Source: Synergistaceae bacterium
GTDB lineage: Bacteria; Synergistota; Synergistia; Synergistales; Synergistaceae
Direction of reading: 5' to 3'
DNA: 64,000 nucleotides
Assembly (NCBI GenBank): GCA_030523725.1
Contig: JAUNHV010000006.1
Span: forward strand, 27,456-91,455
Shown: positions 35,562 through 44,266 of the stretch, piece after piece
Layout of the letters: each line of letters starts with the position of its first letter
Position numbering within the stretch: position 1 is the stretch's first letter
The notes under the pieces: generated by a model
What the model was told of the DNA's origin: nothing
The model's database searches: none
The model's input: the letters and a program-made list of their open reading frames with translations, nothing else
Made by a program: the position numbers and the translations under genes

Positions 35562-36791
35562 ATGTCTTGTTTCAAAGCTGCAGATATATACCTTCCAAAT
35601 AAGGATGTAGATTTGAAAAAATGGTCTGTTGTCGCCTGTGACCAATTTACATCTGATCCTACCTATTGGGAGTTGGTGGAGCACACAGTAGCAGATGCCC
35701 CCAGCACGCTTTACATAACGTTACCAGAAATTTACCTAAAAGAGGCGCAGTCACGAATCCCGAAGATTGCACAAAATATGGAAGATTATGTTGCCTCGGG
35801 CGTTCTCGTCCCTGCTGTAAAAGATGGCTTTGTGCTAGTTGAAAGAGATACATCAAGTGGAAAACGGTTAGGAATTGTTGGAGCTATTGACTTAGAAGCT
35901 TATGATTTTAATAAGGGAGCGGAAGTTCCTGTGCGCTGCACGGAAGGTACTGTCGCAGAGAGGCTTCCTGTAAGAACGGAAATTCGCTCTGCTTCGCTGC
36001 TCGAATGTCCCCACGTTATGTTACTTATTGATGATCCCAAGAAAACATTAATCGAATCTTTCTATGATAAAAGAGAATCCTTTCGTGTCCTTTATGATGT
36101 TGATTTGATGAAACAGGGAGGGCACCTAAAGGGATATGCTCTTGAAGGACAAACAGCACTTGAAGTTGAACATGCTTTTGCGGAATTCTACGACAAAAAT
36201 AGTAACTTTTTTCTTGCAGTAGGTGACGGTAATCATTCTCTTGCAGCTGCAAAAATTTGTTGGGAGAATATTAAGAAAACATTGACAGATGATGACCAAA
36301 AAAATCATCCTGCACGTTTTGCCTTGGTGGAAGTGGTTAATCTCCACTCACCTGCCCTTGTCTTCAAACCAATTCATCGTATTGTTAGTGGTGTTGGTCT
36401 TAAGGAATTTACAGCTGATTTTGAGTCTTTCCTTGAAAGGAAGGGAATGAAGCTTGTTGAGGGAACTGATTTAATTCTTGTTTCTTTTGGCAAAAAGAGA
36501 TTTTATGACATAAAAGACAGTAATGGCAGGTTGCCAGTAGATATTGTGCAGGAATTTTTGGACAAATACATGCAAAATCATCCACATATTTTGCTTGACT
36601 ATATACACGGTTCTATTGTTACAGAGGGGCTTTCTCAAAAGATTGAGACGGTTGGCATTTTGCTGCAACCAATCTCAAAGGATGGCTTCTTTGACGCAAT
36701 AGAGGCAGGTGGTGCCTTGCCAAGAAAAACCTTTAGCATGGGTGAGGCAGAGGAGAAAAAATATTACATGGAGTGCAGAAAAATCAGATAA
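35562..36791 (+). CDS. DUF1015 domain-containing protein
   Basis: A 409-aa cytoplasmic protein matching DUF1015 across its length: 'WSVVACDQFTSDPTYW' at the N-terminus, 'DGNHSLAAAK' in the middle, 'NPHARF'-like 'NHPARFALVEVVNLH', and 'ALPRKTFSMGEAEEKKYY' at the end. AAGGAG precedes the ATG. It is often found beside phosphoglycerate dehydrogenase or aminotransferases; here it follows the aminotransferase by 19 bp. Molecular function of the family is not established. Confidence 0.9.
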   Translation: MSCFKAADIYLPNKDVDLKKWSVVACDQFTSDPTYWELVEHTVADAPSTLYITLPEIYLKEAQSRIPKIAQNMEDYVASGVLVPAVKDGFVLVERDTSSGKRLGIVGAIDLEAYDFNKGAEVPVRCTEGTVAERLPVRTEIRSASLLECPHVMLLIDDPKKTLIESFYDKRESFRVLYDVDLMKQGGHLKGYALEGQTALEVEHAFAEFYDKNSNFFLAVGDGNHSLAAAKICWENIKKTLTDDDQKNHPARFALVEVVNLHSPALVFKPIHRIVSGVGLKEFTADFESFLERKGMKLVEGTDLILVSFGKKRFYDIKDSNGRLPVDIVQEFLDKYMQNHPHILLDYIHGSIVTEGLSQKIETVGILLQPISKDGFFDAIEAGGALPRKTFSMGEAEEKKYYMECRKIR

Positions 36792-36836
36792 CCAAAGCGT
36801 TATCTGTTAGCATAAAAAACAAAGGAGAGTTTAAAG

Positions 36837-37682
36837 ATGATTGGAGGCAAAGGAATAACAAGACAACAGATGATTGTTCGTCCTTCACCAGTGGTAGTAA
36901 AAGAAGAAATTGAAGTAAAACCAGAAACAAAGCCAGTCAAAAAGACTACATTTAGTTTTTCAAATCTTTTTACTAAGTCAAATCCTTATGTAATGAAATT
37001 AGTTATCTACAAAGACTGTGACATGACGGAAATTGCAAGCGAAGAGGTAATTACTGGCGCAGTAGAAGAACAAATCGCACAGGTGCAGAAGCGTATTGCA
37101 GAAATTTCCAAAGAATCATATCCAAAAGAGGCCCTGCAAGAAGTGCTATGGAATGCTGTGGCTCACAGAAACTATCAATTGAAAGGGGCTACCTTGGTAA
37201 ACGTCACTGATGAGGAAATTGCAGTAATGTCTCTTGGTGGTCTTACGTCTGGACTTCTCATTGATGATATAGAGGCTGGCGCAAGCGTTACACCCAATGA
37301 GGAGTTGGCAATCAGACTAAAAGAAAAAGGACTTGTACAACTTTGTGGAACCGGGCTTCGCCGTGTAAAATCTCTTTACAAAGACTATCGCCTAATTCCG
37401 CAGTTTTATGCAACGCAAAATGTTTTTGTCGCGGTATTGCCAAGCACAAAAGCGCTGGAAAAGAAAAAGCAAGAGGGACGTTTAACACCAGCTCAAAGGC
37501 AGGAAGATGTTGTTGTTGGCTTTTTGCTTGAGCACGGTACAGCAACAGAGGCAGACTTGCAAAAACTTTTGGCAACTCGTCGCACAAGGACGTACCTCAT
37601 TACAAAGGCGATGACAGATGCAGGAATCATAGAAAAAATTGGACTAGGTAAAAACAAAAAATACCGCTTAGCAAAAAAATAG
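36837..37682 (+). CDS. RecG-C-terminal-like ATP-binding protein (HATPase_c_4 type)
   Basis: A 281-aa protein with a low-complexity Val/Glu/Lys-Pro start, then 'YPKEALQEVLWNAVAHRNYQ' (N-box Asn of a GHKL ATPase), 'LVNVTDEEIAVMSLGGLTSG' (G1-like) and 'GTGLRRVKSLY' (G2-like). A winged-helix-like end ('LTPAQRQEDVVVGFLLEHGTATE') closes it. Relatives usually have an AlbA/Schlafen domain in front; this one has only about 90 different residues there. Such proteins are often transcription regulators. The last gene of the mrp run. Confidence 0.75.
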   Translation: MIGGKGITRQQMIVRPSPVVVKEEIEVKPETKPVKKTTFSFSNLFTKSNPYVMKLVIYKDCDMTEIASEEVITGAVEEQIAQVQKRIAEISKESYPKEALQEVLWNAVAHRNYQLKGATLVNVTDEEIAVMSLGGLTSGLLIDDIEAGASVTPNEELAIRLKEKGLVQLCGTGLRRVKSLYKDYRLIPQFYATQNVFVAVLPSTKALEKKKQEGRLTPAQRQEDVVVGFLLEHGTATEADLQKLLATRRTRTYLITKAMTDAGIIEKIGLGKNKKYRLAKK

Positions 37683-37693
37683 ATATAACAAAC

Positions 37694-37731
37694 AAAAAGC
37701 AAGACTTCATGTTAGAAGTCTTGCTTTTTTT
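37694..37731. terminator. Bidirectional intrinsic terminator
   Basis: AAAAAGCAAGACTTC (37694-37708) pairs perfectly with GAAGTCTTGCTTTTT (37715-37729). A/T runs on both sides serve the convergent RecG-C-like (+) and P-type ATPase (-) genes. Confidence 0.92.
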
Positions 37732-37746
37732 AGTATGATGTACTTT

Positions 37747-39783
37747 TTATAATTTCATTGCTCTTGTTGCGTTCAAGATTGCTAGGAGGCAGACACCTAC
37801 ATCAGCAAAAACTGCAACCCAAAGTTCTGGAATTCCTGCAAGCTCCAAAAGTCCTGTTAATCCTAAAACAAGCACCAAAATTTTTACACCAAATGAAATG
37901 CCAATATTTTCATAAACAATTCGTCTTGTTTTTCTTGCAATTTTTATTAAAGTCGCAACCTTCATTGGGCTATCATCCAGAATTACAACATCTGAGGCTT
38001 CAACTGCAACACGAGAGCCAAAGCCTCCCATTGCAATGCCTGTTTCGGACGTTACGAGCACTGGGCCATCATTTACTCCATCTCCCACATAAATTACGTT
38101 TGTTTCACGAGATCCGGAAATTTCTGCCAAGGCTGCTACCTTTTCGTGTGGCAATAGATCTGCCTTATATCCGTCAAGTTTTAGCTCTTCTGCAACACCA
38201 GCGGCGACAGCGTCTCTGTCACCAGTTAACAAATAGATACGCTTTATTCCTAGGAGTCTAATTTTTTCTATTGCAGGAAGGGAATCACTGCGCAACATAT
38301 CCTTCACAATTATTGTGCCAAGAAGTTTTCCATTTTTTGCTACAAAGACTAGTGTCCCAACTTCTTTTATTTCTGGTGTTTTGATGTTGTATTCGGCTAA
38401 CAGCGTGGCATTGCCGGAAATTATCTCTTGCGTTGGACTTTTATAAATTAAGCCCTTGCCCGGAATTTGTGTAACTATTCCATCTTCTGCCACGGGTCTA
38501 GCACTGTTTTCAATTTCTGCCACAATGGCACGAGAAACAGGGTGATTTGACGCACTCTCTGTCAAATATGCTGTTTGCAACAGGTCATCTTTTGTTACTC
38601 CATCTTGGCATAACAAGTTCGTTACTGCAAATTTGCCTTCAGTTAACGTGCCTGTTTTGTCAAAAACTGCTGTATCAACCTTGGCAAGTTTGTCAAAAAC
38701 ATAGGCTCCCTTGACCAAAATTCCATTCTTTGACGCACAGCCAATGCCACCAAAAAATCCAAGTGGAATTGAAATAACCAAGGCACAGGGACATGAAATA
38801 ACGAGGAGAACAAGAGCCTTTTTGAACCATTCAAGCCAAATTGCCTGATTTCCACCAAGAAAAAGTGGCGGAAAAATTGCTACAACAACTGCAAGGAAGA
38901 AAACGCAAGGCGTATAAATTTTTGCAAAGCGTGTGATAAAGCGTTCTGTTGGCGATTTTTTAGCTACAGCATTCTGAACACTTTCAATTACTCGTGAAAT
39001 AAGGTTATCTTCAAATGGACCTGTAGCCTCTATTATCAGTCTGCCATCAAGTGAAATTGTGCCACCATTGACACTGTCACCATTTGCAACAAAACGAGGT
39101 AAACTTTCGCCTGTAAGGCTCGACGTATCGAGGTTGGACTCGCCATTAATTATAACTCCGTCAACAGGAATAGCTTCGCCTGGCTTTACAAGCACATGAT
39201 CTCCTGCCACAATTTCTTTTGGGGAAACTTCAATCACGTTTTGTCCAACAATTTTTTGAGCAGTTAATGGTTTTTCTGCTAGAAGATGCTTGATAGACTT
39301 ACCGCTTTTTGAAGCAGCTCTATCTTGCAAAGCCTCACCTATACGGTAAAAGAGCATTACGCCAACGGACTCAGAGATTTCACCTATTCCCATAGCAGCA
39401 AGGGAAGCAAGCCCCATCAATGTAAATTCATTGAAGAAGTCACCATGTCTCATTGCGTGCCATGCTTCTTTCAAGACAGGAGGAGCGACAAGAAGGTAGA
39501 GGACTGCAAATATAATGAGGCGAGCTAACTCTGGTAGAAAAGCCAAGTTAGCAAATTCCGCCGTTTCCGCCACAATAAAAATGGCAAAACAAAGAGCCAA
39601 AAATTTTATTTCTTTTTTGAAGTTCTCGTTTTGCCTTTTGAATTCCTCTTCGGTCTTTGTAAAGATTTCTTCCGTTTCATTGCAGGCAGCACAAGCACAA
39701 GCGTCACCATGTCCATGGGCGTGGTGATGTTTTTTTTCGTCGTGTTCGTGCTTAGAGCAATGACAGCAATGTTCGTGTGCCAT
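37747..39783 (-). CDS. P1B-type heavy-metal translocating ATPase (Zn/Cd/Pb type)
   Basis: A 678-aa polytopic membrane pump exporting divalent metal from the cytoplasm. 'SCPCALVIS' is the CPC metal site, 'DKTGTLTEG' the phosphorylated Asp, 'TGES' the actuator loop, and 'VGDGVNDGPVL' the hinge. The N-terminus lacks an HMA fold and instead has a Cys/His-rich tail ('EHCCHCSKHEHDEKKHHHAHG', then 'CACAACNE') that likely binds Zn2+ or similar. Start ATG overlaps the nifU stop (TAATG), implying translational coupling. 'GTLTEGKF' and 'EASDVVILDD' are standard. Confidence 0.92.
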   Translation of the reverse strand: MAHEHCCHCSKHEHDEKKHHHAHGHGDACACAACNETEEIFTKTEEEFKRQNENFKKEIKFLALCFAIFIVAETAEFANLAFLPELARLIIFAVLYLLVAPPVLKEAWHAMRHGDFFNEFTLMGLASLAAMGIGEISESVGVMLFYRIGEALQDRAASKSGKSIKHLLAEKPLTAQKIVGQNVIEVSPKEIVAGDHVLVKPGEAIPVDGVIINGESNLDTSSLTGESLPRFVANGDSVNGGTISLDGRLIIEATGPFEDNLISRVIESVQNAVAKKSPTERFITRFAKIYTPCVFFLAVVVAIFPPLFLGGNQAIWLEWFKKALVLLVISCPCALVISIPLGFFGGIGCASKNGILVKGAYVFDKLAKVDTAVFDKTGTLTEGKFAVTNLLCQDGVTKDDLLQTAYLTESASNHPVSRAIVAEIENSARPVAEDGIVTQIPGKGLIYKSPTQEIISGNATLLAEYNIKTPEIKEVGTLVFVAKNGKLLGTIIVKDMLRSDSLPAIEKIRLLGIKRIYLLTGDRDAVAAGVAEELKLDGYKADLLPHEKVAALAEISGSRETNVIYVGDGVNDGPVLVTSETGIAMGGFGSRVAVEASDVVILDDSPMKVATLIKIARKTRRIVYENIGISFGVKILVLVLGLTGLLELAGIPELWVAVFADVGVCLLAILNATRAMKL

Positions 39784-40286
39784 TAGTCAGAAACCCTATT
39801 GTTGGGGTCAATATATTCCTCTTCCTCTGCTGCACTTTCCTCTGAGCAGCAGGAGTTACCGCATGAACAGGCTAGAGTGTTTTGAGGAGGAGTCATTCCA
39901 TCTGGCAACTTGCCGTCACGTCTCATATAGAAGTCGGCAACTGCTGCTTCGATACCTTCTTTTGCAAGAAGTGAACAGTGGAGCTTTATTGGAGGAAGTC
40001 CACCAAGGGCATCGGCAACGTCTTTGTTGCTAATCTTTAAGGCTTCTGCTATTGTCTTGCCCTTTGCCAGCTCTGTAACCATAGAGCTGGTTGCAATGGC
40101 AGCAGCACAGCCAAATGTCTCAAACTTGATGTCTTCTATTACTTCACTTTGCTCGTCCACCTTTAAGTATATCTTCATAACGTCGCCACAGACGGGGTTA
40201 CCGACCTCGCCAATAGCATTTGCATCGTCCAATTTCCCAGCGTTTCTTGGATGCATAAAGTAATCTACAACTTTTGGGTTATACAT
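39783..40286 (-). CDS. nifU: NifU/IscU-type Fe-S cluster scaffold protein
   Basis: A 167-aa protein. Residues 1-125 are the U-type scaffold with cluster ligands in 'GNPVCGD', 'FGCAAAIATSS' and 'LHCSLLA'. An extra tail holds 'ACSCGNSCCSEE' and an acidic stretch, not typical of IscU and possibly a metal-binding appendage. It accepts sulfur from the cysteine desulfurase encoded 19 bp upstream and would pass clusters to apo-proteins. It is translationally coupled to the metal ATPase. Confidence 0.9.
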   Translation of the reverse strand: MYNPKVVDYFMHPRNAGKLDDANAIGEVGNPVCGDVMKIYLKVDEQSEVIEDIKFETFGCAAAIATSSMVTELAKGKTIAEALKISNKDVADALGGLPPIKLHCSLLAKEGIEAAVADFYMRRDGKLPDGMTPPQNTLACSCGNSCCSEESAAEEEEYIDPNNRVSD

Positions 40287-40305
40287 GGTTTTTCCCTCCT
40301 TGCTT

Positions 40306-41490
40306 TTAAGAATTCTTTTTATAAAACGGAGACATAGCCCGTAACTTGGCTATAATTTCAGCGAAGTTCTCCACAACGTAATCAATATCTTCTTTTGTAG
40401 TTTCATGGCTCATTGTGAGGCGCACAGAGCCGTGTGCAGTGGCATGGTCAAGCCCCGTGGCAAGAAGCACATAACTTGGCTCAAGGCTTCCACTGGTGCA
40501 GGCACTTCCGCTAGACGCAGCAACACCGCAAGCGTCAAGCAAAAGGAGCATGCCTTCACCTTCAATATATTTTACAACAAAGCTTGTGTGAAATGGAAGT
40601 CTTTCGTCCCCTCTTGCACCAGTAAGGCGGACTTCCTCAAGGCCTTCCATTTTTTCAATAAAGTAATCGCGCAGGACGGAAAGTTTTTTGTCCTCGCAAT
40701 TTGCAAGCCTTTGTTTTGCAATTTCTGCTGCCTTGCCAAAGCCAACAATTGACGCAACGTTTTCTGTGCCACTACGGAGTCCAAATTCTTGTCCGCCACC
40801 ATGAACGAGAGGTGTTAAGCGAACACCACGGCGAACATATAACGCACCAATGCCCTTTGGACCATACATCTTGTGTGCAGCCATGGTGAGCATATCAATT
40901 CCAAGGTCCTTTACATCTATGTTTATGTGTCCAGCCGCCTGAACACCATCAACGTGGAACAGGACGTTATGCTTTTTGCAGACCTGTGCAAGTTCCTTAA
41001 TAGGCTCAATGGTGCCAATTTCGTTATTGCCAAACATTATAGAAACAAGAATTGTGTCGGGTCTGATTGCCTTGTCTAAATCATCAGGATTAACTCGCCC
41101 AAGTTTATCAACTGGCAAAATTGTAAATTCAAATCCCTGTTTTCCAAGCCAACGCACCGTGTCAAGGACAGCATGATGCTCAATAGCACTTGTTATAATG
41201 TGGCGGCCCTTTCCTTGCAAAGTCCAAGCAGCGCCCTTTATTGCGAGATTATCTGCCTCGCTTCCGCCACCAGTAAAAATTATATCTGTAGCATTTGCAC
41301 CAATAAGGGATGCGACTTGTTGCCTTGCCTCTGCAACAGCTGCCTTTGCCTTTTGCCCCCATGCGTGAAGTGAATTTGGATTGCCCAAAAAATCCGTCAA
41401 ATATGGAAGCATAGCTTCCACAACTTTTTTATCAGGTTTTGTTGTGGCTGAATTATCTAAATAAATTGCTTTTTTATCTGCTTCGAACAT
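40306..41490 (-). CDS. nifS: Cysteine desulfurase
   Basis: A 394-aa PLP enzyme that takes sulfur from cysteine for Fe-S assembly. 'YLDNSATTKP' at the start, 'SAIEHHAVL', 'VDGVQAAGH', the PLP Lys in 'MAAHKMYGPKG', and the persulfide Cys in 'SSGSACTSG'. The GGAGG ribosome binding site precedes ATG 41490. First gene of nifS-nifU-ATPase; no IscR-type regulator is near. Confidence 0.93.
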   Translation of the reverse strand: MFEADKKAIYLDNSATTKPDKKVVEAMLPYLTDFLGNPNSLHAWGQKAKAAVAEARQQVASLIGANATDIIFTGGGSEADNLAIKGAAWTLQGKGRHIITSAIEHHAVLDTVRWLGKQGFEFTILPVDKLGRVNPDDLDKAIRPDTILVSIMFGNNEIGTIEPIKELAQVCKKHNVLFHVDGVQAAGHINIDVKDLGIDMLTMAAHKMYGPKGIGALYVRRGVRLTPLVHGGGQEFGLRSGTENVASIVGFGKAAEIAKQRLANCEDKKLSVLRDYFIEKMEGLEEVRLTGARGDERLPFHTSFVVKYIEGEGMLLLLDACGVAASSGSACTSGSLEPSYVLLATGLDHATAHGSVRLTMSHETTKEDIDYVVENFAEIIAKLRAMSPFYKKNS

Positions 41491-41527
41491 AGCACAGAAC
41501 CTCCATGCATTCTAATTTCAACAGATA

Positions 41528-41555
41528 ATTCTACTCTTTTTTAGGATTTAATCAA
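41528..41555 (-). promoter_or_regulatory. Putative promoter of the nifS operon
   Basis: On the minus strand TTGATT (41555-41550), 16-nt spacer, TAGAAT (41533-41528). Confidence 0.5.
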
Positions 41556-41610
41556 TATATTTTGTCTTTTTATTTGTTTTATTTGAAAAATTAGCTTCGT
41601 AAAATTAGCC

Positions 41611-41650
41611 TAAAAAAACAAAAAAGGTAGGGAAACAAATCCCTACCTTT
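41611..41650 (-). terminator. Terminator after rplA
   Basis: Minus-strand AAAGGTAGGG / CCCTACCTTT hairpin (41650-41623) followed by a T-rich run. It closes the ribosomal operon directly after rplA. Confidence 0.85.
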
Positions 41651-41668
41651 AATTTTAATATCTAATTA

Positions 41669-42385
41669 TTATTCAGCAACCTCAGAAACTTCTTTTTGTG
41701 CAAGGGCCGTGTCCAAAGCAATACCAGCACCCATTGTCGTGGTGAGGCTAACGCCTTTGATGTACGTTCCCTTGATTGTAGAAGGACGTGCTTTAATAAT
41801 TGCACGTAAGATTGCTTTAACATTTGCTGCAAGTTGATCTGCAGAGAAAGAAGCCTTTCCTATTGCATTGTGTATAATTGCACTTTTGTCAACACGGAAC
41901 TCAACTTTACCTGCTTTTACTTCCTTGACTGCCTCAGCAATGTCGAACGTGACGGAACCTGTCTTTGCACTTGGCATTAGGTTACGTGGACCAAGAACTT
42001 TACCGAGACGACCCGCAGCCTTCATGATATCTGGTGTTGCAATGACTGCATCAAAATCAAGGAATCCCTTTGCAATTTCTGCCACGAGATCTTCGCCACC
42101 GACGATGTCCGCACCTGCCTCTTTTGCTTCTGCCTGTTTGTCACCAAGTGCTAAGACACAGACTTTCTTTGTCTTACCAGTTCCAAACGGAAGAACAATT
42201 GTGCTTCTGACCTGCTGGTCAGCATGGCGAGGATCAACGCCCAGTTTGACGTGAATCTCAAGGCTCTCATCAAATTTTGCGGTTGCATTTTTCTTTGCTA
42301 ACGCAACTGCTTCATCAATGGTATAGAATTTATCTTTTTCCACATTTGCCACTAATGCTTTAAATCTCTTACTAACTTTTGCCAT
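41669..42385 (-). CDS. rplA: 50S ribosomal protein L1
   Basis: A 238-aa protein with the L1 signature '[10 protein letters not shown]' and neighbouring '[18 protein letters not shown]'. It binds 23S rRNA at the L1 stalk and commonly represses its own operon. The usual rplJ-rplL pair does not follow: a terminator and then nifS do. Confidence 0.97.
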   Translation of the reverse strand: MAKVSKRFKALVANVEKDKFYTIDEAVALAKKNATAKFDESLEIHVKLGVDPRHADQQVRSTIVLPFGTGKTKKVCVLALGDKQAEAKEAGADIVGGEDLVAEIAKGFLDFDAVIATPDIMKAAGRLGKVLGPRNLMPSAKTGSVTFDIAEAVKEVKAGKVEFRVDKSAIIHNAIGKASFSADQLAANVKAILRAIIKARPSTIKGTYIKGVSLTTTMGAGIALDTALAQKEVSEVAE

Positions 42386-42442
42386 TTTTAATACCTCCTG
42401 TGGTGTATACGATAGGGCATACTATCTTCCACAAATTTTTCA

Positions 42443-42571
42443 ACAATAGCGATTAAACCGGTATTTGCTTCATCCTTTGTCTCTTTGGCTCGGTCACGGT
42501 GCAGAAAAGACCGCCCCCTCGTCAAACTCAACAAAAGATATCGTAACCACCAATTCACTCGCCATTTTTAG
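42443..42571. repeat. MITE-like repeat, copy 2, between rplK and rplA
   Basis: About 129 bp aligned with 3260-3389: 'GATTAAACCGGTATTTGCTTCATC', CTCTTTGGCTCGGTCAC, and 'CAACAAAAGATATCGTAAC' match in order. The inverted ends are degenerate (AATAGCGA versus AATGGCGA). It accounts for most of the 216-bp gap inside an otherwise compact operon. Confidence 0.65.
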
Positions 42572-42601
42572 TGCCAAATTATTACAAGTAAGAATTAGTC
42601 G

Positions 42602-43027
42602 TTATTTAACGACATCAATTCCCATTGAGCGAGCAGTGCCTTCGATCATTCTCATTGCATGCTCAACATCATTTGCATTCAGGTCAGGCATCTTCAATTT
42701 AGCGATTTCCTCAACCTGTGCTTTTGTTATCTTTCCAACCTTTGTTTTGTTTGGAGCGGCAGAACCTTTCGGTTTGCCAGCTGCTTTCTTTATCAAAACT
42801 GCTGCAGGTGGAGTCTTCAAAATAAATGTAAAGCTTCTATCTGCGTAAACAGTAATGATAACAGGAATAATCATTCCTACTTGGTCAGCTGTCTTGGCAT
42901 TAAATGCCTTGACAAACTCCATAATGTTAATACCACGCTGTCCAAGAGCAGGACCAACTGGTGGTGCTGGCGTGGCTTTTCCTGCAGGGAGCTGAAGTTT
43001 AAGTTCCCCAACAACCTTTTGTGCCAT
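42602..43027 (-). CDS. rplK: 50S ribosomal protein L11
   Basis: A 141-aa protein with '[20 protein letters not shown]' and the C-terminal '[18 protein letters not shown]' typical of L11, which shapes the GTPase-associated centre. AGGAGG precedes the ATG. Confidence 0.97.
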   Translation of the reverse strand: MAQKVVGELKLQLPAGKATPAPPVGPALGQRGINIMEFVKAFNAKTADQVGMIIPVIITVYADRSFTFILKTPPAAVLIKKAAGKPKGSAAPNKTKVGKITKAQVEEIAKLKMPDLNANDVEHAMRMIEGTARSMGIDVVK

Positions 43028-43110
43028 AAATTTTTTCCTCCTTAATAGAGCGAAGATTTTCTACTTCGCTACATTATGGGTATTACCCGAGAGCACACTT
43101 GTGCTTAATA

Positions 43111-43662
43111 TTATAATTTTTCAAGCTCTGCAAAATCTGCTTCAACTGTGGTCTTTCTGCCCAGAAACTCTGTTTCGAATTTTACCTTTGATCTTTCCGT
43201 GTCAATATCTGATACTATGCCAAGTGAATCCTTAAAGACTCCAATCTTAACACGAATTTTGTCTCCGATGTTGAATTCTGGAGCAAGTTTTACTGGTTCT
43301 TTTTTGCCAATAGCAATCATCAATTTATCAACTTCTTCTTGTCTCATAGGAAGAGGGTGGTGACCACTACCCACAAATCCGGTTACGCCGGGTGTATGAC
43401 GAACAATATACCAAGACCGTTCATCCATATACATCTCCACGAATACGTAACAAGGGAAAAAACGCACTTCTTTTAATACTTTTTTTTCACCTTTTTTTAC
43501 CTCTATGTTGTGCTTTGGAACAAGAACCTGAAAAACTTTATCTTGCATATTTAAGCTTGCAATGCGTTGTTCTATGTTAGCACGAACTCTCTCTTCATAT
43601 CCAGCGAAGGTCTGTACTACATACCAACGGCGCTCATTTTTGAATCCAAACAAATCACTCAT
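43111..43662 (-). CDS. nusG: Transcription termination/antitermination factor NusG
   Basis: A 183-aa protein. The NGN domain has 'RWYVVQTFAGYEERV' and 'FFPCYVFVEMYMDERSWY'; the C-terminal KOW domain has 'FNIGDKIRVKIGVFKDSLG'. It binds RNA polymerase and couples it to Rho or ribosomes. Placed 29 bp after secE as in many bacteria. Confidence 0.96.
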   Translation of the reverse strand: MSDLFGFKNERRWYVVQTFAGYEERVRANIEQRIASLNMQDKVFQVLVPKHNIEVKKGEKKVLKEVRFFPCYVFVEMYMDERSWYIVRHTPGVTGFVGSGHHPLPMRQEEVDKLMIAIGKKEPVKLAPEFNIGDKIRVKIGVFKDSLGIVSDIDTERSKVKFETEFLGRKTTVEADFAELEKL

Positions 43663-43691
43663 TTGTTTTCTCGCTCTCGTTTACAGATTAC

Positions 43692-43871
43692 TTAAAGTAT
43701 TCTAGTAAAAATAGCGGTAAGTAACAAGTCAACAAGACCAAGGTAAGCAGCAGCAAGAAGTGTAACAATGACAACAACAAGTGTTGAATACCACAATTGC
43801 TTTTTTGTCGGCCAAGTTACGCGACGGAGCTCAGCCTTTGCTTCCTTAAAATATCTCAATATTGATTCCAT
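43692..43871 (-). CDS. secE: Preprotein translocase subunit SecE
   Basis: A 59-aa protein, 'MESILRYFKEAKAELRRVTW' at the N-terminus followed by 'PTKKQLWYST' and a single membrane helix rich in Val/Leu/Ala. The Trp-Pro after the amphipathic helix is the SecE hallmark. It joins SecY in the translocon. Confidence 0.92.
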   Translation of the reverse strand: MESILRYFKEAKAELRRVTWPTKKQLWYSTLVVVIVTLLAAAYLGLVDLLLTAIFTRIL

Positions 43872-43928
43872 ATATAACTCCCCTTAACTTTTGGAGTGGT
43901 CATAATACCCTAAAAACACACAAAAAAA

Positions 43929-44006
43929 TGGCAGGCCTGGAAGGATTCGAACCCTCAACCCTCGCATTTGGAGTGCGATGCTCTAACCAATTGGAGCTAC
44001 AGACCT
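43929..44006 (-). tRNA. trnW: tRNA-Trp (anticodon CCA)
   Basis: On the minus strand the acceptor arm AGGTCTG pairs with CAGGCCT; the anticodon loop is CTCCAAA; the T loop is TTCGAAT; CCA is encoded. It sits between rpmG and secE inside the operon. Confidence 0.96.
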
Positions 44007-44028
44007 GTCTGTGGTCGGGCATTATACA

Positions 44029-44178
44029 CTACTTGCACTCTTTATGCAAGGTGTGTTTTTTACAAAATTTGCAAAATTTGCTTTTTTCCAGTTTTTTTGT
44101 CGCTTTCTTTTTGTTTACTAATGTAACATAGTTACGACGTTTGCATTCTGCGCACTGGAGTCCAACGATGTCTGCCAT
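44029..44178 (-). CDS. rpmG: 50S ribosomal protein L33
   Basis: A 49-aa protein: '[19 protein letters not shown]' then a Lys-rich end with '[15 protein letters not shown]'. Four cysteines in two CxxC pairs mark the zinc-binding form. The order rpmG, tRNA-Trp, secE, nusG is common. Confidence 0.93.
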   Translation of the reverse strand: MADIVGLQCAECKRRNYVTLVNKKKATKKLEKSKFCKFCKKHTLHKECK

Positions 44179-44221
44179 GTTTTGGTCTCTCCTTTTTTAC
44201 TGCATAAATCTTAAAATTTGA

Positions 44222-44252
44222 ACTTTTGGGGAAGTTTTTACTCCCCCAAAAT
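44222..44252 (-). terminator. Hairpin between tuf and rpmG
   Basis: Minus-strand TTTTGGGG..AGT and ACT..CCCCAAAA arms around an A4 loop. There is no good U tract after it on the minus strand, so it may be a weak terminator or processing site. Confidence 0.45.
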
Positions 44253-44266
44253 TAGATAAATTTTAA

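Noticed and set aside
43862..44131. 89-codon plus-strand frame
   Set aside because: Runs through tRNA-Trp and rpmG in antisense.
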